Assembly: GCA_016790285.1 (NCBI GenBank)
Contig: JAEUPJ010000030.1
Coordinates: forward strand, 1 to 64,000
From: Roseateles sp.
GTDB taxonomy: Bacteria > Pseudomonadota > Gammaproteobacteria > Burkholderiales > Burkholderiaceae_C
DNA: 64,000 nucleotides
Reading direction: 5' to 3'
Positions 34,017 to 43,497 of the stretch are shown one piece after another. The notes below the pieces were generated by a model. That model was not told where the DNA came from. It worked only from the letters and a program-made list of their open reading frames with translations, and made no database searches. The stretch's first letter is position 1; every line of letters begins with the position of its first letter. A program made the translations under genes and the position numbers.

Positions 34017-34796
34017 CTAAATCGAAAACATCAGCGCCGTGAGCATGAAGTCCAGCGCCAGCACGGCCAGGGACGACAACACCACGGTGCGCGTCGTGGC
34101 GGCCGACACGCCTTCGGGCGTCGGGCTGCAGGTGTAGCCCTGCAGCAGCGCCACGAAGGTGACGGTCACCCCGAACACCAGGCTCTTGATGACGCCGTTG
34201 CCGACGTCAGCGAACACATCCACACCGCCCTGCATCTGCGACCAGAAGGCACCCGCGTCGATGCCGATCAGGGGCACCGCCACCAGCCACCCGCCGATGA
34301 TGCCGACGGCCGAGAACACTGCCGCAAGTAAGGGCATGGCAATAAAACCACCCAGAAAGCGCGGCGCCAGCACGCGCTGGACGGGGTCGACCGCCATCAT
34401 TTCCATCGCGGTGAGCTGCTCGCCCGCCTTCATGAGGCCGATCTCGGCGGTCAGCGAAGTGCCCGCGCGCCCGGCGAACAGCAGCGCCGACACGACCGGC
34501 CCCAGTTCACGCACCAGGCTCAAAGCCACGAGCAGGCCCACGGCCTCGGCAGAACCGTAACGCTGCAGCGTGTAGTAGCCCTGCAGCGCCAGCACGAAGC
34601 CGACGAACAGGCCCGACACGCCGATGATGGAGAGCGACCGGTTGCCCAGGTAGAAGATCTGCTCGCGCACGAGCACGAAGCGCGTCAGCGCCCGCGGCGT
34701 GCGCGCCAGCAGCGTGAAGAACAGCCGCGCCGCAGCACCGACGTCGGACAGCGTGTGGCGCAAGTTCGCGCCAATGCGGGTGGCCAGGCCGATCAT
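34017..34796 (-). CDS. mlaE: Phospholipid ABC transporter permease MlaE
   Basis: MlaE (259 aa) is the inner-membrane permease of the Mla system. It has several hydrophobic segments and the family core GRAGTSLTAEIGLMKAGEQLTAMEMMAVDPVQRVLAPRFL, seen in pieces such as EIGLMKAGEQLTAMEMM. Its start overlaps mlaF by 4 bp. Confidence 0.95.
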   Translation of the reverse strand: MIGLATRIGANLRHTLSDVGAAARLFFTLLARTPRALTRFVLVREQIFYLGNRSLSIIGVSGLFVGFVLALQGYYTLQRYGSAEAVGLLVALSLVRELGPVVSALLFAGRAGTSLTAEIGLMKAGEQLTAMEMMAVDPVQRVLAPRFLGGFIAMPLLAAVFSAVGIIGGWLVAVPLIGIDAGAFWSQMQGGVDVFADVGNGVIKSLVFGVTVTFVALLQGYTCSPTPEGVSAATTRTVVLSSLAVLALDFMLTALMFSI

Positions 34797-35605
34797 GCGC
34801 GCACCCCGAAGTCTTCGGCCACCGGCCGGGCGGGCTGGTGAAAGCGCACGGGGCCGTCGGCCTCGGCGCCGACGAACTGGCGCACCAGCGGGTCGTCGCT
34901 GTGGCGCAGTTCGTCGGGCGTGCCCTGGGCCACCACGCGGCCGTTGGCCACCATGGCCACCACGTCGGCGATCTCGAAGGTTTCGTGCAGGTCGTGCGAC
35001 ACGATGATGCTGGTCAGCCCCAGCGCGTCGTTCAGGTCCCGGATGAGGCGCGCCGCCACGCCCAGGGAAATCGGGTCCAGGCCGGCAAAGGGCTCGTCGT
35101 ACAGCACCAGGTCGGGGTCGAGCGCGATGGCCCGCGCCAGCGCCACACGGCGGGCCATGCCGCCGGAGATCTCGCTCGGCAGCAGGTCGCGCGCGCCGCG
35201 CAGGCCGACGGCGTTGAGCTTCATCAGCACCAGGTCGCGGATCATGGCCTCGGGCAGGTCGGTGTGCTCGCGCAGCGGAAATGCCACGTTCTCGAACACG
35301 CTCAGGTCGGTGAAGAGGGCACCGAACTGGAACAGCATGCCCATGCGGCGACGCACGGCGTACAGGCCCGCGAGGTCCAGCGGCGCCAGGTCCTGCCCGT
35401 CAAAGAGCACCTGGCCGCTCAAGGGGCGCAGTTGCCGGCCGAGCAGGCGCAGCACGGTGGTCTTGCCGCCCCCCGACGTGCCGATCAAGGCGAGCACCTT
35501 GCCGCGCTGCAGCTGGAGGTTGACACCGTTGAGGATGACGCGGTCGCCGTAGCCGACGCTGACGTTGCGCAGTTCGATCAGGGGTGCAGGTGCCGAAGAA
35601 TTCAC
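34793..35605 (-). CDS. mlaF: Phospholipid ABC transporter ATPase MlaF
   Basis: MlaF (270 aa) powers MlaE. Walker A is GTSGGGKTT, the signature is SEISGGMARRVALARAI, Walker B is LVLYDEPFAGLDP, and the H-loop is IIVSHDLHE. The start is GTG 35605 (VNSSAPAPLIELRNVSVGYGD), since upstream sequence does not resemble the family. It leads the operon mlaFEDACB and is divergent from pilE. Confidence 0.94.
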   Translation of the reverse strand: MNSSAPAPLIELRNVSVGYGDRVILNGVNLQLQRGKVLALIGTSGGGKTTVLRLLGRQLRPLSGQVLFDGQDLAPLDLAGLYAVRRRMGMLFQFGALFTDLSVFENVAFPLREHTDLPEAMIRDLVLMKLNAVGLRGARDLLPSEISGGMARRVALARAIALDPDLVLYDEPFAGLDPISLGVAARLIRDLNDALGLTSIIVSHDLHETFEIADVVAMVANGRVVAQGTPDELRHSDDPLVRQFVGAEADGPVRFHQPARPVAEDFGVRA

Positions 35606-35915
35606 GCGATCAGGCAAAAGCCGGGCGGGAGAAAGGGCGCCATGATAGGGGAAACACCAAGAATCGCCGGGATGATGGTCGAGAAGCCCGCGCAAACGCC
35701 GATACAGGACCTGACGGGCACCCCCGCACGGGCGCCCTCGCACCGTCTGCCCCGTTACGTCTGCTTGCCGGTTTCAACCGGCCGATACCACGCTGCAACC
35801 GCGCAAACGTGCGCGAGTTCACGAATCACGTGACGCCCGCGACCAGCGTTCATTGCTTCACGATGAGCGGTAAGACGCCCGCGCCCCCGCCCACCAAAAT
35901 ACTTTCCACACTGCC
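35606..35915. promoter_or_regulatory. Divergent mlaF-pilE intergenic region with inverted repeat
   Basis: A 310-bp gap between divergent operons that must contain both promoters. GCCGGTT-TC-AACCGGC (35767-35782) is a perfect 7-bp inverted repeat near the middle. No sigma-54 promoter of the TGGC-N8-TGC type was found, nor any protein-coding segment. Confidence 0.5.
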
Positions 35916-36374
35916 ATGCAAAGCGCCGCCATGCACCGCCACCACCGCACTGCCACTCCCCTTGAAGCCCGGGGCTTCACGCTGATCGAAGTCATGGTCA
36001 CCGTGGTCATCGTGAGCATCCTGGCCGCCGTGGCGATCCCGCAGTACCGCGACTACGTGACGCGCGGGCGCATCCCGGACGCCACGTCCGCCCTGTCCTC
36101 CAAGCAGGTGCAGCTCGAGCAGTACTACCAGGACAACCGCACTTATGTGAGCGCCCCGCCCTGCAGCAGCGACACCGCGACCAGCAAGTTCTTCGACTTC
36201 ACCTGCTCTTCCAGCACCGCCACGGCCTACGTACTGACCGCGACTGGCAAGAGCTCGATGACGGGCTTCACGTACACCGTCAACCAGGCTGGCGCCAAAG
36301 CCACCACGGCCGCACCGACGGGTTGGACGCTTTCCACCACCTGCTGGGTCGTGAAGAAGGACGGCTCATGCTGA
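35916..36374 (+). CDS. pilE: Type IV minor pilin PilE
   Basis: A 152-aa type IV pilin. The prepilin cleavage site is ARG-FTLIEVMV with Glu5, followed by the hydrophobic helix VTVVIVSILAAVAIPQYRDYV. Cys residues in the globular domain (PPCSSD, DFTCSS, STTCWV, GSC) are likely to form disulfides, including the C-terminal D-loop. It heads the minor-pilin operon, so it is more likely the PilE minor pilin than the major subunit. An alternative ATG at 35931 would shorten the leader. Its end overlaps fimT. Confidence 0.9.
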   Translation: MQSAAMHRHHRTATPLEARGFTLIEVMVTVVIVSILAAVAIPQYRDYVTRGRIPDATSALSSKQVQLEQYYQDNRTYVSAPPCSSDTATSKFFDFTCSSSTATAYVLTATGKSSMTGFTYTVNQAGAKATTAAPTGWTLSTTCWVVKKDGSC

Positions 36375-36994
36375 GCAGGCCGCACCAGCGTGGCGTCACA
36401 TTCATCGAGGTCATGGTGGTCCTCGTGATCATGGGCGTCCTGATGGCCGTGGCCGCGCCGAGCTTCGGCCCGTGGATCACGGGCACGCGCATCCGCTCCA
36501 CCGCGGAAAGCGTGCTGGCCGGCATCCAGTACGCCAAGAGCGAGGCCACCACGCGCAACACCCAGGTGCGCTTCCAGCTGACCTCCAACCTGGGCAACAC
36601 CTGTCAGCGCAGCACGAACCGGGGGAACTGGGTCGTGGACATCGTCGACGCCGACGCCACCGCGGACTCGGTGGAGAACAAGTGCGACGTGGCGCCGAGC
36701 GACACCACGGCCCCGAGCATCCTGCAGGTGCGCTCCGCCAGCGAAACCGGCAACGGCGTGGCCATCGCCGCCGGTGCATCGCAGGTGGTCTTCAACGGCC
36801 TGGGGCGGCAGGTGCCCATCAGCCCGGCGACGACGGCTTCCGTCGTCACCATCGACATCACCCCCGCCTCCTCGGCCGGCAGTTGCGTGGCCAGCGGCGG
36901 GAAGGTGACGTGCTTGCGCATCGTCGTCTCCCCCGGCGGCCTGGCGCGCATGTGCAACCCGGCCGTCTCGGCAAGCGACCCACAATCATGCTGA
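36368..36994 (+). CDS. fimT: Minor pilin FimT/GspH-type
   Basis: A 208-aa pseudopilin: the leader ends HQRG-VTFIEVMVVLVIMGVLMAVAAPSF with Glu5, then a GspH-type globular domain (STAESVLAGIQYAKSEATTRNTQVRF). FimT proteins act in pilus assembly priming and, in some species, DNA uptake. Start ATG 36368 overlaps the pilE stop in ATGCTGA. The same seven bases join fimT to pilV. Confidence 0.9.
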   Translation: MLSRPHQRGVTFIEVMVVLVIMGVLMAVAAPSFGPWITGTRIRSTAESVLAGIQYAKSEATTRNTQVRFQLTSNLGNTCQRSTNRGNWVVDIVDADATADSVENKCDVAPSDTTAPSILQVRSASETGNGVAIAAGASQVVFNGLGRQVPISPATTASVVTIDITPASSAGSCVASGGKVTCLRIVVSPGGLARMCNPAVSASDPQSC

Positions 36995-37470
36995 CCCCTC
37001 GCCGCCCCGCTCAATCCGGCGTGATGTTGCTGGAAGTGCTCATCGCGCTGCTGATCTTCGCGCTCGGCGTGCTGGGCCTCGTGGGCCTGCAGGCCAACGC
37101 GATCAAGCAGTCCGGCCAGTCCAAGTACCGCACCGATGCCACCTTGCTGGCCAACGAGCTGATCGGCCAGATGTGGCTGACCAACCGCACCTACGCCACG
37201 CTGAACGCCGGCTTCAGCAGCGCCACCAACGGCGCGAGCTTCACGGCCTGGAAGGCGAAGGTCGAGGCCGAATTGCCCGGCGCCACCACTTACCCGCCCA
37301 CCGTCACGGTGACGCAGGTCGCCCCGCTGCCGGACATCTTCGCGGCGGCGAGCGCCGCGTCATCGCGCGCGCCGAGCACCCGCGTGACGATCACCATGCG
37401 ATGGAAGGCGCCCGGCGAGCCCACGTCCGACCCGGCGCACACCTTCGTGCTGATAAACGAGATCAAGTGA
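36988..37470 (+). CDS. pilV: Minor pilin PilV
   Basis: A 160-aa minor pilin with leader AQSG-VMLLEVLIALLIFALGVLGLVGLQ, the typical PilV/GspI-like start with Glu5. ANELIGQMWLTNRTYA fits PilV. It begins inside the fimT stop (ATGCTGA), and its TGA overlaps the pilW ATG. Confidence 0.9.
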   Translation: MLTPRRPAQSGVMLLEVLIALLIFALGVLGLVGLQANAIKQSGQSKYRTDATLLANELIGQMWLTNRTYATLNAGFSSATNGASFTAWKAKVEAELPGATTYPPTVTVTQVAPLPDIFAAASAASSRAPSTRVTITMRWKAPGEPTSDPAHTFVLINEIK

Positions 37471-38510
37471 TGCAGCGCTTCTCCCCGCAACACAAGGACC
37501 GCGGCTTCAGCCTCGTGGAGCTGATGGTGGGCATCGTGGTGGCGATGGCGGCCGTCATCGTCGTCACGCAGATCTTCCGCGTCGCCGAAGGCCAGCGTCG
37601 CACCACCTCGGGCGGCGACGATGCCCAGACCACGGGCGCCATCGCCATCAGCCTGCTGCAGCGCGACCTGCGCCAGGCGGGCCAGGGCTTCAGCAACCAG
37701 CAGATGCTCGACTGCCAGCTGCGCCTGGGCAATGGCCGCACCCTCAGTGAACTGGTGCCGGTATTCATCAATCCAGCCGGCATTCCCGCCGGTGACGACG
37801 ACACGGACGTCCTCGTCATCAGCTACGGCTCCGGCTGGGGCGCACCTGAAGGCACGCTCATCAACTCACAGCCTGGGGCCGCCACGTACGCCATGGCCGC
37901 CACGCAACCCTTCCAGATGGGGGACCGCGTCATCGCGACCCCCTCCGCCCGGGCCGCCAACTGCATCCTGGACCTGACCAGCCTGGCTGCCGCCCCGGTG
38001 GCGCCCAACGTGCAGGTCACCCTCGGCACGGCCAACGTCTCCGGCGGCGCCCTCTTCAACCTCGGGCGTACGCCCCGCTTCGTGGCGTACGCCGTGCGAT
38101 CGGGTCAACTCACGGCCTGCGACTACCTCACCCAGGACTGCACGAGCGGTGACCCGGCCAACTGGTCCGAAGTGGCCGACGGCATCGTCAGCCTGCGCGC
38201 CGAGTACGCCAAGGACACGACCATGCCCCGCGACCTGTCGGTCGACGGCTACGACCAGACCTCGCCGACCACCTGGTGCGGCTGGTCGCGCGTCGTGGGG
38301 CTGCGCCTGGTGGTCGTCGCGCGCAATCGCCAGCCCGAGAAGGCCGCCGTCACGGCCAGCGCCCCGGGCTGGGCGGGCTCTGCCCCCATCTCGTTCGCCA
38401 CCAGCAACCCGGACTGGCAGCTCTACCGCTACAAGACCTTCGAGACGACGGTGCCGCTGCGCAATGTGCCCGGTGCCGGTGAACCGGCCTTCATATCATG
38501 CCCACCCTGA
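37470..38510 (+). CDS. pilW: Minor pilin PilW
   Basis: PilW (346 aa) is the large minor pilin with leader KDRG-FSLVELMVGIVVAMAAVIVV. LLQRDLRQAGQGF after the helix and VADGIVSLRAEYAKD near the C-terminus are family marks. It works with PilX, PilV and FimT to form the tip complex that carries PilY1. It overlaps pilX by 13 bp. Confidence 0.92.
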   Translation: MQRFSPQHKDRGFSLVELMVGIVVAMAAVIVVTQIFRVAEGQRRTTSGGDDAQTTGAIAISLLQRDLRQAGQGFSNQQMLDCQLRLGNGRTLSELVPVFINPAGIPAGDDDTDVLVISYGSGWGAPEGTLINSQPGAATYAMAATQPFQMGDRVIATPSARAANCILDLTSLAAAPVAPNVQVTLGTANVSGGALFNLGRTPRFVAYAVRSGQLTACDYLTQDCTSGDPANWSEVADGIVSLRAEYAKDTTMPRDLSVDGYDQTSPTTWCGWSRVVGLRLVVVARNRQPEKAAVTASAPGWAGSAPISFATSNPDWQLYRYKTFETTVPLRNVPGAGEPAFISCPP

Positions 38511-39148
38511 ACGCCCGCCCCTCTTCGTCGTTGCGCCAGCAGGGCCTGGTGCTGGTCCTGGCACTCATCGTGCTGGCGGCCATGTCGCTCGCTGCCGTCG
38601 GCCTGATGCGCGGCGTGCTGGGCAGCAACCGCGTCGCCGGCAACCTCGCCTTCCAGCAGGCTGCCGTCCAGGCTGCGGACGTGGGCGTGGAGACCGCGAT
38701 CGCCTGGCTGGAGCAGAAAACCCAGGAGATGGAACAGCGTGACCCGGCGCCGGCGCCCCTCACGCAGGCCAACAAGCTCTTCGCCAATATCGCCAAGAGC
38801 GGCACCGAGGCTTACAACTACGTCGCCACGCGCGCCGATCCCGCGGCCAACCAGACCTGGGAAGCCTTCTGGCAGACGCTCGTGACGGCCAATGTCGTCA
38901 ACGCGCTGCCTGCCGATTCGGCAGGCAACCAGGTCTCCTTCGTGATCCACCGGCTCTGCGCCAACGCCGGCGAGCCGACGGTCAGCGCCTGCGAGGCCGC
39001 TCCGGTTCTGCCCACGGCGATTGCCAACGGCAGCCGCTCCAACGACCTGAAGGTCCGGCAGACGAGCCAGGTGTACTACCGCATCACCGTTCGCGTGCAG
39101 AGCGCGCGCAACGCCACGAGTTTCATCCAGGCCATGGTCGCCATCTGA
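38498..39148 (+). CDS. pilX: Minor pilin PilX
   Basis: PilX (216 aa) has leader RQQG-LVLVLALIVLAAMSLAAVGLMRG. Position 5 after the cleavage site is Leu, not Glu, which is usual in PilX-type pilins. GVLGSNRVAGNLAFQQAAVQAADVG is diagnostic. pilY1 follows 34 bp later. Confidence 0.9.
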   Translation: MPTLNARPSSSLRQQGLVLVLALIVLAAMSLAAVGLMRGVLGSNRVAGNLAFQQAAVQAADVGVETAIAWLEQKTQEMEQRDPAPAPLTQANKLFANIAKSGTEAYNYVATRADPAANQTWEAFWQTLVTANVVNALPADSAGNQVSFVIHRLCANAGEPTVSACEAAPVLPTAIANGSRSNDLKVRQTSQVYYRITVRVQSARNATSFIQAMVAI

Positions 39149-39182
39149 GCGGCGACTCCCCCTGACATACGACGAGGTCATC

Positions 39183-42100
39183 ATGCAGTTCCGCAAGCCC
39201 CGACTCCTGGTTCGCGCTGCGCTAGCCGCCGTGCTCGCCGGGTTGAACCTCACCGCTGGCGCCGCCGTCATCGACGTGGCGCAGTCCCCGCTGAGCGTGG
39301 CCGCACCCGACACGGTGAAAGCCAATGTCCTGTTCATCCTCGACGACTCGGGGTCGATGAACTTCGACTTCCTGCCGGACCACATCAACGGCGACGGCTC
39401 GCCCGACCCCAAGTTGTGCCGCAGCAGCGGCGCCACGCCCATCAACAGCGGCAACTTCAACAACACCTGCTGCATCGGCGGAGACAGCTCATCGGCCTGC
39501 TACACCGGCGCCGCGCCGTTTGGCAGCCTGCGTGGCCAGGCCCCCTTCCTCGCGGCCAGCTTCAACGGCCTGGCCTACGACCCCACCGTGTACTACAAGC
39601 CCCCGGTCAAGGCCGACGGCACCTACTGGCCCAGCCAGACCAGCGCCAACACCAGCGGCTGGACGGTCGTCAAGAACGACGCCTACAACATTCAGAACAC
39701 CGGCAACATCGACCTGACGACGCAGTTCCCGGACACGGAATGGTGCGTCGACAACACCTGGACCGACTGCCTGCGCAACGACAACTACATCCTGCCGGGC
39801 ACCGTCAACGGCAAGGCGTACACCACCTTCCACGCCGTGACGGCCAGCGGCAGCGGCAGTGTCGCGACCGGCGCGCCTGACAACCCCTCCACGGCCACCC
39901 GCACGTTCGGGCCGCACTACTACAACATCATCGCGGCCGAATACTGCGATGGCATCGACCTGCGTCGTTGCAAGTCCAGCTCCAGCACCGGCTATCCCTA
40001 CCCGGCCCCCGTGCGCTGGTGCAAGACGGACGCGGATTCCCGCGACTCCGCCCCGCCGGATGCGAACTGCCAGGCCACACGCAACAGCACCTTCTCCTAC
40101 GCCCGCTTCCCGACGAAGTTCTTCAGTTCCGGCACTGCGGGGTCGGCTGAAGTGCGCGCGCGCGCCACGTTCACGATCACGAGCAGTCCCAACAACTGCA
40201 ACCTGTCGGTGACGTCCGTCACCGTCAACGGCGTGAACCTGCTGGCCGCCGCCACCACGGCGAGCAACAGCCGCAACACCATCGGCACGAACATTGCCGC
40301 CCAGATCAATGCCCGCACGCAGGGCCTGCCCAGCGGCTCGGCAACGGCCTACACGGCCACCACGACCAACAGCGGCCGCACCGTCACGATCACCGCCGCA
40401 GCCGGCGTGAACACCACCGCCACCATCTCGTTCACCAAGACGCCCGCCAACTGCACGCTCTCGCTGGACAACAACAGCCCCGCATTCAGCGGCTACGCGG
40501 CGCCCGTGGCCGCGGTACCGGGCTCCTACACCGGCAGCTTCGAGCGGGTGGAAATCCTCTCGAGCCGCACCACCTATCCCAAGGCTGCCGGCCGCACCGA
40601 CTGCGTCGCCACGGCAGGCGTGTGCACCTATGCCGAGGAGATGACCAACTTCGCGAACTGGTGGACGTACTACCACTCGCGCATGCAATCCATGAAGTCC
40701 TCGGCCTCGCTGGCCTTCGGCGCGATCGGCAACAACCGGCGCGTGGGCTACATGAGCATCAACAACAACACCGGGTCGGACTTCCTGAACCTCAACACGT
40801 TCGAGACCACGCAAAAGACGAACTGGTTCACCAAGCTGACCGCGGCCAAGCCCAGCAATTCGACGCCGCTGCGCTCGGCGCTGTCCAAGGCCGGCAAGCT
40901 GTTCGCGGGCAAATACAACACGACCACGCTCAATGGCGTCTCGGTCGTCGACCCGGTGCAGTACTCCTGCCAGCGCAACTTCACGATCCTGTCGACCGAC
41001 GGCTTCTGGAACGAAACCGCCACGCCGACCAAGCTGGACGGCACCGACATCGGCGACCAGGACGGCGACAGCGCGATCAAGCGCCCCATGTTCGACGGCA
41101 ACGCCACGCTGAACACCCTGTCCGACGTTGCCGCGTACTACCTGAACACGGACCTGCGCACCGGCACGACAGGCTCAGCCGCCTGTACCAGCGGCAGCCC
41201 GACCGGCGCCGATGTCTGCGGCAACAGCTCCAACACCTCAATCCGGCCCGATGAAAAGCAGATCATGAAGACTTTCACCCTGGGCCTGGGTGCCTCGGGC
41301 TTCATGCAGTTCTCGCCGAGCTACCTGACCGACACCAGCGGCGACTTCTATTCCGTCAAGGAAGGCGTCGCCCCGAACCCGGGCTCGGGCATCTGCAGCT
41401 GGCAGTCCAGCGGAGACTGCAACTGGCCCACGCCGGTCAGCAATACGCTCACGACCATCGACGACCTCTGGCACGCCGCCGTGAACGGGGGCGGCACCTA
41501 CTTCAGCGCGTCCAACCCGACGACGCTCTACACCGGCCTGTCCAACGCCATCCTGTCGCTGGCGGCGCAGATCGGCGCCTCTGCGGCGGCCACGACCAGC
41601 AATCCCAACGTGTCGGCGGGCGACAACCAGGTGTTCGTTTCCAACTACAAGACCTCGGAATGGTCTGGTGAGCTCCTCAGCAAGCGCCTGGATCTCAACA
41701 CCGGCGTGGTGACCAACGCCGCTGCGGACTGGTCTGCACGTGACCAGCTCGATGGGAACAGCTCGCGCAAGATCTACATGTATTCGTCCGGCGCCACCGG
41801 CAAGCTCAAGGCGTTCGACTGGAATTCGCTCACCAGCAGCGAGCGCGACTATTTCTCGCTGTCCTACATCACCACGAGCGGCCGCGCCCTGAGCCAGTTC
41901 TGCGCCTATGGCCCCTATTGCCTGTCCTCGTCGGACCAGTCGCTGGGCGCCGGCGAGAACCTGGTCAAGTTCCTGCAGGGTGACCGCACCCGCGAGGGCG
42001 ACCTGGTGGATCCGACGAAGCTCTACCGCCAGCGCGCGCACCGGCTGGGTGACATCGTGAACTCGGAGTCGGTCTATGTCTCCAAGACGCACGTGAAGTA

Positions 42101-43484
42101 CAACGACGCGGGCTACGACGCCTTCGCCACGGCGACCTCCACCCGCCAGGGCGTCGTCTATGTGGGCGCGAACGACGGCATGCTGCACGCCTTCCGCGCC
42201 GACACCGGCGACGAGCTGTGGGCCTACGTGCCGACCGCCGCGCTGCCCAACATGTACAAGCTGGCCGACAAGCAGTACTCCACCCAGCACCAGTACCTTG
42301 CCGACGGCACGCCTGTCGTGCAGGACGCCTACATCGGCGGGCAGTGGGTCAGCCTGCTGGTCTCCGGCATGGGCGCCGGCGGCCGCAGCTACTTCGCGCT
42401 GGACGTCACCGACCCCACCAACCCGAAGGCCCTGTGGGAGTTCACCGACAACAACCTCGGCCTGACCCTGGGCAAGGCCGAGATCGGCAAGCTGGCCGAC
42501 GGCACCTGGGTGGTGATGTTCGCCTCCGGCTACAACAACGTGTCTCCGGGCGATGGCATCGGGCGCCTGTACGTGGTCAACGCAGCCAACGGTTCGCTGA
42601 TCCGCACGATCAGCACCGGCGCAGGCACCACCAGCACCCCGTCGGGCCTGGCGCACATCCGCGCCTGGGTGGACAACAGCGAGGTCGACAACACCATCCA
42701 GCGCGTCTATGGCGGCGACAACAGCGGCAACCTCTGGCGCTTCGACGTGAACGACACGATCGGCAACAGCGGCTATGACGCCCAGCGCATCGCCACGCTC
42801 AAGGACAAGAACAACGCGGCCCAACCCATCACCTCGCGCCCCGAACTCGGCCAGGTGGGTACCTTCGCGATGGTCTTCGTGGGCACGGGCCGCTATCTCG
42901 GCCAGACGGACCTGAGCGACGCCAGCCCGCAGAGCATCTATGGCATCAAGGACAGCTTGTCCAACGTGGACATCGGCAACCCGCGCGCCACGGCGAACAA
43001 GTTCGTGGAGCAGACGCTGACCGCCGGCACCTGCCCGACGGGCTCCAGCGCCTGCACGTCGGGCCAGGTGGTTCGCACCAACGGCACGCCGAAGGCAGTG
43101 AACCTCTCCACCAACGGCGGCTGGTTCGTGGACCTGCCCGAGACACGCGAACGCGTCAACACCGACCCGCAACTCGCGTTGGGGACGCTGGTGGTGAACT
43201 CCAACGTCATCGCCTCGGGCAACGTCTGCCAGGCCGGCGGCAGCGCCTGGGCCAACTTCTTCGACTACCGCACCGGTGCGGCCGTCGATTCGGCCAAGAA
43301 CGTCGCCAGCGTCGCCCTGGGTGACGCCATCGCCACACGCCCCTCCATCGTCATGCTGCCCAACAACAAGCTGGTGGGCGTGACGCAGATGAGCGACGGC
43401 ACGACGGAATCGCCGACGATCCCGACGCCCGGCCGCTCCGATGCGACGCGGCGCCTGTCGTGGCGCGACCTCCTGCAGCAGTGA
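39183..43484 (+). CDS. pilY1: Type IV pilus tip adhesin PilY1
   Basis: PilY1 (1433 aa) is the tip-associated adhesin and mechanosensor. A signal peptide (ALAAVLAGLNLTAGA) is followed by a von Willebrand A-like start with the metal site NVLFILDDSGSMNFD at about residue 50. A Thr/Asn-rich middle contains DIGDQDGDS near residue 625, resembling a calcium loop. The C-terminal ~450 residues form the PilY1 PQQ-like beta-propeller (GVVYVGANDGMLHAF at ~987, FASGYNNVSPGDGIG). It is the last pilin-system gene of the operon. Confidence 0.95.
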   Translation: MQFRKPRLLVRAALAAVLAGLNLTAGAAVIDVAQSPLSVAAPDTVKANVLFILDDSGSMNFDFLPDHINGDGSPDPKLCRSSGATPINSGNFNNTCCIGGDSSSACYTGAAPFGSLRGQAPFLAASFNGLAYDPTVYYKPPVKADGTYWPSQTSANTSGWTVVKNDAYNIQNTGNIDLTTQFPDTEWCVDNTWTDCLRNDNYILPGTVNGKAYTTFHAVTASGSGSVATGAPDNPSTATRTFGPHYYNIIAAEYCDGIDLRRCKSSSSTGYPYPAPVRWCKTDADSRDSAPPDANCQATRNSTFSYARFPTKFFSSGTAGSAEVRARATFTITSSPNNCNLSVTSVTVNGVNLLAAATTASNSRNTIGTNIAAQINARTQGLPSGSATAYTATTTNSGRTVTITAAAGVNTTATISFTKTPANCTLSLDNNSPAFSGYAAPVAAVPGSYTGSFERVEILSSRTTYPKAAGRTDCVATAGVCTYAEEMTNFANWWTYYHSRMQSMKSSASLAFGAIGNNRRVGYMSINNNTGSDFLNLNTFETTQKTNWFTKLTAAKPSNSTPLRSALSKAGKLFAGKYNTTTLNGVSVVDPVQYSCQRNFTILSTDGFWNETATPTKLDGTDIGDQDGDSAIKRPMFDGNATLNTLSDVAAYYLNTDLRTGTTGSAACTSGSPTGADVCGNSSNTSIRPDEKQIMKTFTLGLGASGFMQFSPSYLTDTSGDFYSVKEGVAPNPGSGICSWQSSGDCNWPTPVSNTLTTIDDLWHAAVNGGGTYFSASNPTTLYTGLSNAILSLAAQIGASAAATTSNPNVSAGDNQVFVSNYKTSEWSGELLSKRLDLNTGVVTNAAADWSARDQLDGNSSRKIYMYSSGATGKLKAFDWNSLTSSERDYFSLSYITTSGRALSQFCAYGPYCLSSSDQSLGAGENLVKFLQGDRTREGDLVDPTKLYRQRAHRLGDIVNSESVYVSKTHVKYNDAGYDAFATATSTRQGVVYVGANDGMLHAFRADTGDELWAYVPTAALPNMYKLADKQYSTQHQYLADGTPVVQDAYIGGQWVSLLVSGMGAGGRSYFALDVTDPTNPKALWEFTDNNLGLTLGKAEIGKLADGTWVVMFASGYNNVSPGDGIGRLYVVNAANGSLIRTISTGAGTTSTPSGLAHIRAWVDNSEVDNTIQRVYGGDNSGNLWRFDVNDTIGNSGYDAQRIATLKDKNNAAQPITSRPELGQVGTFAMVFVGTGRYLGQTDLSDASPQSIYGIKDSLSNVDIGNPRATANKFVEQTLTAGTCPTGSSACTSGQVVRTNGTPKAVNLSTNGGWFVDLPETRERVNTDPQLALGTLVVNSNVIASGNVCQAGGSAWANFFDYRTGAAVDSAKNVASVALGDAIATRPSIVMLPNNKLVGVTQMSDGTTESPTIPTPGRSDATRRLSWRDLLQQ

Positions 43485-43497
43485 TGCGCGCAGGGCT

